Shown: one piece after another, positions 62,501 to 64,000 of the stretch | Position numbering within the stretch: position 1 is the first letter of the stretch | How the letters are laid out: every line of letters starts with the position of its first letter | NCBI GenBank assembly: GCA_013397795.1 | Contig: VZTJ01003577.1 | Span: forward strand, 1-64,000 | Direction: 5' to 3' | DNA: 64,000 nucleotides | DNA from: Orthonyx spaldingii | Taxonomy: Eukaryota > Chordata > Aves > Passeriformes > Orthonychidae | The notes under the pieces: generated by a model | Seen by the model: the letters and a program-made list of their open reading frames with translations, nothing else | Database searches by the model: none | What the model was told of the DNA's origin: nothing | Translations under genes and position numbers: made by a program

Positions 62501-64000
62501 AACTTGCTGAAGTGCCAATTCAGTATATTACATGTTTACTGTTAACTTCAATTCACAGCCAAATCAAGACTGTTGAAGATGTCTTGGCTCCCTCATTTGG
62601 ACATTGGAATGCTGGGATATTCATTTCATCTGCTGTCACTAAAGGACCAAAGGAAGAACAATTGCAGCATTCGAAGATCATTGCTCGCCAGCAGAATGAC
62701 CAACAGAAATTCAAAATACTAACTGGCATGTGCCAATTTAAACCGTGCACAAGTAATTAACAGTCTGTGAAAGAGAGAAAAAAATGCATAACAATTAGTA
62801 AAATAAATCTTTTGTGACTTTCAATTACTGAATACATTCCTACTAAAATTTAATCAATGCAAACTGTCCTATTTAGTATTCCTGTCTTGGTTTCTTTGTG
62901 TAAGATGATGTTATTCTGTAATAAATAGGTATAACTAAAGATTATTTTTTATTGTTGTTATTTTGCAGTTTTAATGCTTAGACTGTCCATGTGCTATTGC
63001 AGAAATAACTGGTACTTATTTTTAAGAGCTGACTTTTCCTAATGCCTGAGGACAGGCATTTCTCATTGCTTCAGGAGAACTGCAGATGATCATTGCTTCT
63101 CTGGGTGATGTCTAACAAATTTTTTATTTCAACTCAGTCACAAGTTCAGATTTCTAATGTTACATGAAAGGTGCATCAGGTCACAATGTACACCTGAATA
63201 TCTGGCCATAATTATTTGCATAGACATTAACCATTTCACTGGATTTTCAGTACAATTAAGCCTAAGGGTAGAAGTCTGATGTTTCCACAGGTCACAGCTT
63301 GGTATTTTTGGAGCACATAATATTATAACTAAATAATGGCAGTGATATGACATATGTGAAAAGACTTTCTGGTCTTTACCTAACATCTTTCAGTGACTCA
63401 GTGGCCAACAGACTTGTCTCTTTCTCTCTTGCAGGACACTTGACTGATTCTGCTGTTATCCAGAGAAGAAGAGAGTAAAGAAAAAACTTGTGATTGCTGA
63501 GTTGGCAGACAACTGCAGTGCTATGAATCTGAACGGACACCTCAACTAAACCCTAGTTGCTTCATGGTGATTCCAAGTGAATGTACTAACACTTCAGCTG
63601 TGAACAGGAATTCAAGCTTGCAAGGCCATTTTTTTTCAGAAAGCCATGAAGATGCGAGACAGGCAAAAGATTTCCACCAAGGACCCAATAACTAGACTTC
63701 TGAGGACAGCTTTAGGACATCCAAGATAGAGTAAGATTTAGTGGGGTTTATTCTGCACAGAAAGCCTCCCTCTCACTTTGTTTTAGCTTGATTTTTTTTA
63801 AGGGAAAAATAATGTCTCTGTAGACTTTGATGGTTTTTACTTCCATTAAAAATATGTCTCTCAGTTTGAATTTGCTTTGGACCTCAAAGCTTTCCCCTGT
63901 GGAATGAGAAAGAAACACCACATGAGGCAGGGAAGTATTATTTCTCTTTTGAAGATGGGAAAACTCATGCACAGTGACAAGCTGGAGTATCAGATGCCTT
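53556..64000. other. Intergenic sequence, start of a gene-poor interval
   Basis: No coding exon or transposon was recognised with confidence. A local GC rise at 55540-55650 may be a repeat fragment. A strong splice acceptor-like site lies at 63435 (see findings). In human the interval beyond KIF18A leads to BDNF. Confidence 0.55.

Noticed and set aside
63041..63060. Short inverted repeat AATGCCTG/CAGGCATT with a 4-nt loop
   Set aside because: Eight-base arms are expected several times by chance in 64 kb.
1..64000. Search for tRNA, rRNA, CRISPR-like arrays, operons or defence-type gene clusters
   Set aside because: No such feature was seen. The window is intron-rich vertebrate DNA and its only recognisable coding genes are METTL15 and KIF18A.

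Overview
The window is vertebrate nuclear DNA, most likely from a bird. Two orthologues are recognised: the first exons of METTL15 on the minus strand and the whole of KIF18A on the plus strand, head to head as they are in human 11p14.1. The repeats also point to a bird: CR1 LINE tails with the ATTCTGTGATT-type 3' end, and long terminal repeats (LTRs), including the avian family that begins TGTGCTGGTTTTGGCTGG. The composition is AT-rich with one strong CpG island. No bacterial, phage, CRISPR or tRNA/rRNA feature was seen. I did not find a new multi-gene system; this is an ordinary eukaryotic locus with some good details.

Layout. 1-12288 is METTL15 intron, holding a GC-rich patch of unknown origin (1-480), an LTR (about 1143-1958) and a solo LTR with a near-perfect target duplication (3569-4445). 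12289-12568 is the first coding exon of METTL15. 12569-14000 is METTL15 intron 1, with an avian LTR at 13021-13505. 13775-14415 is a CpG island carrying a compact divergent promoter: one CCAAT box at 14045-14049, a METTL15 first-exon donor on one side, and a cell-cycle CHR site (14079-14084) plus the KIF18A first-exon donor (14128/14129) on the other. KIF18A then runs to about 45290 in 17 exons; every coding exon could be placed by splice signals and reading phase. The 16 coding exons join to 2787 nt, predicting 928 residues. 45291-64000 is intergenic and holds CR1 pieces and two LTR-like elements; in human the next gene on this side is BDNF, about 300 kb away.

How the genes relate. KIF18A is a mitotic kinesin-8 that moves to microtubule plus ends and limits chromosome oscillation. 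METTL15 is a mitochondrial 12S rRNA m4C methyltransferase. They share a promoter but no known pathway. The KIF18A prediction keeps the motor motifs, a PP1-docking motif (KSVAW, 611-615) and two nearby SP/TP sites. Its C-terminus appears about 22 residues longer than the human protein as I recall it.

Limits. The human comparisons are from memory, transcription start sites are inferred from promoter and splice signals, and LTR boundaries are approximate except where a flanking duplication is visible.
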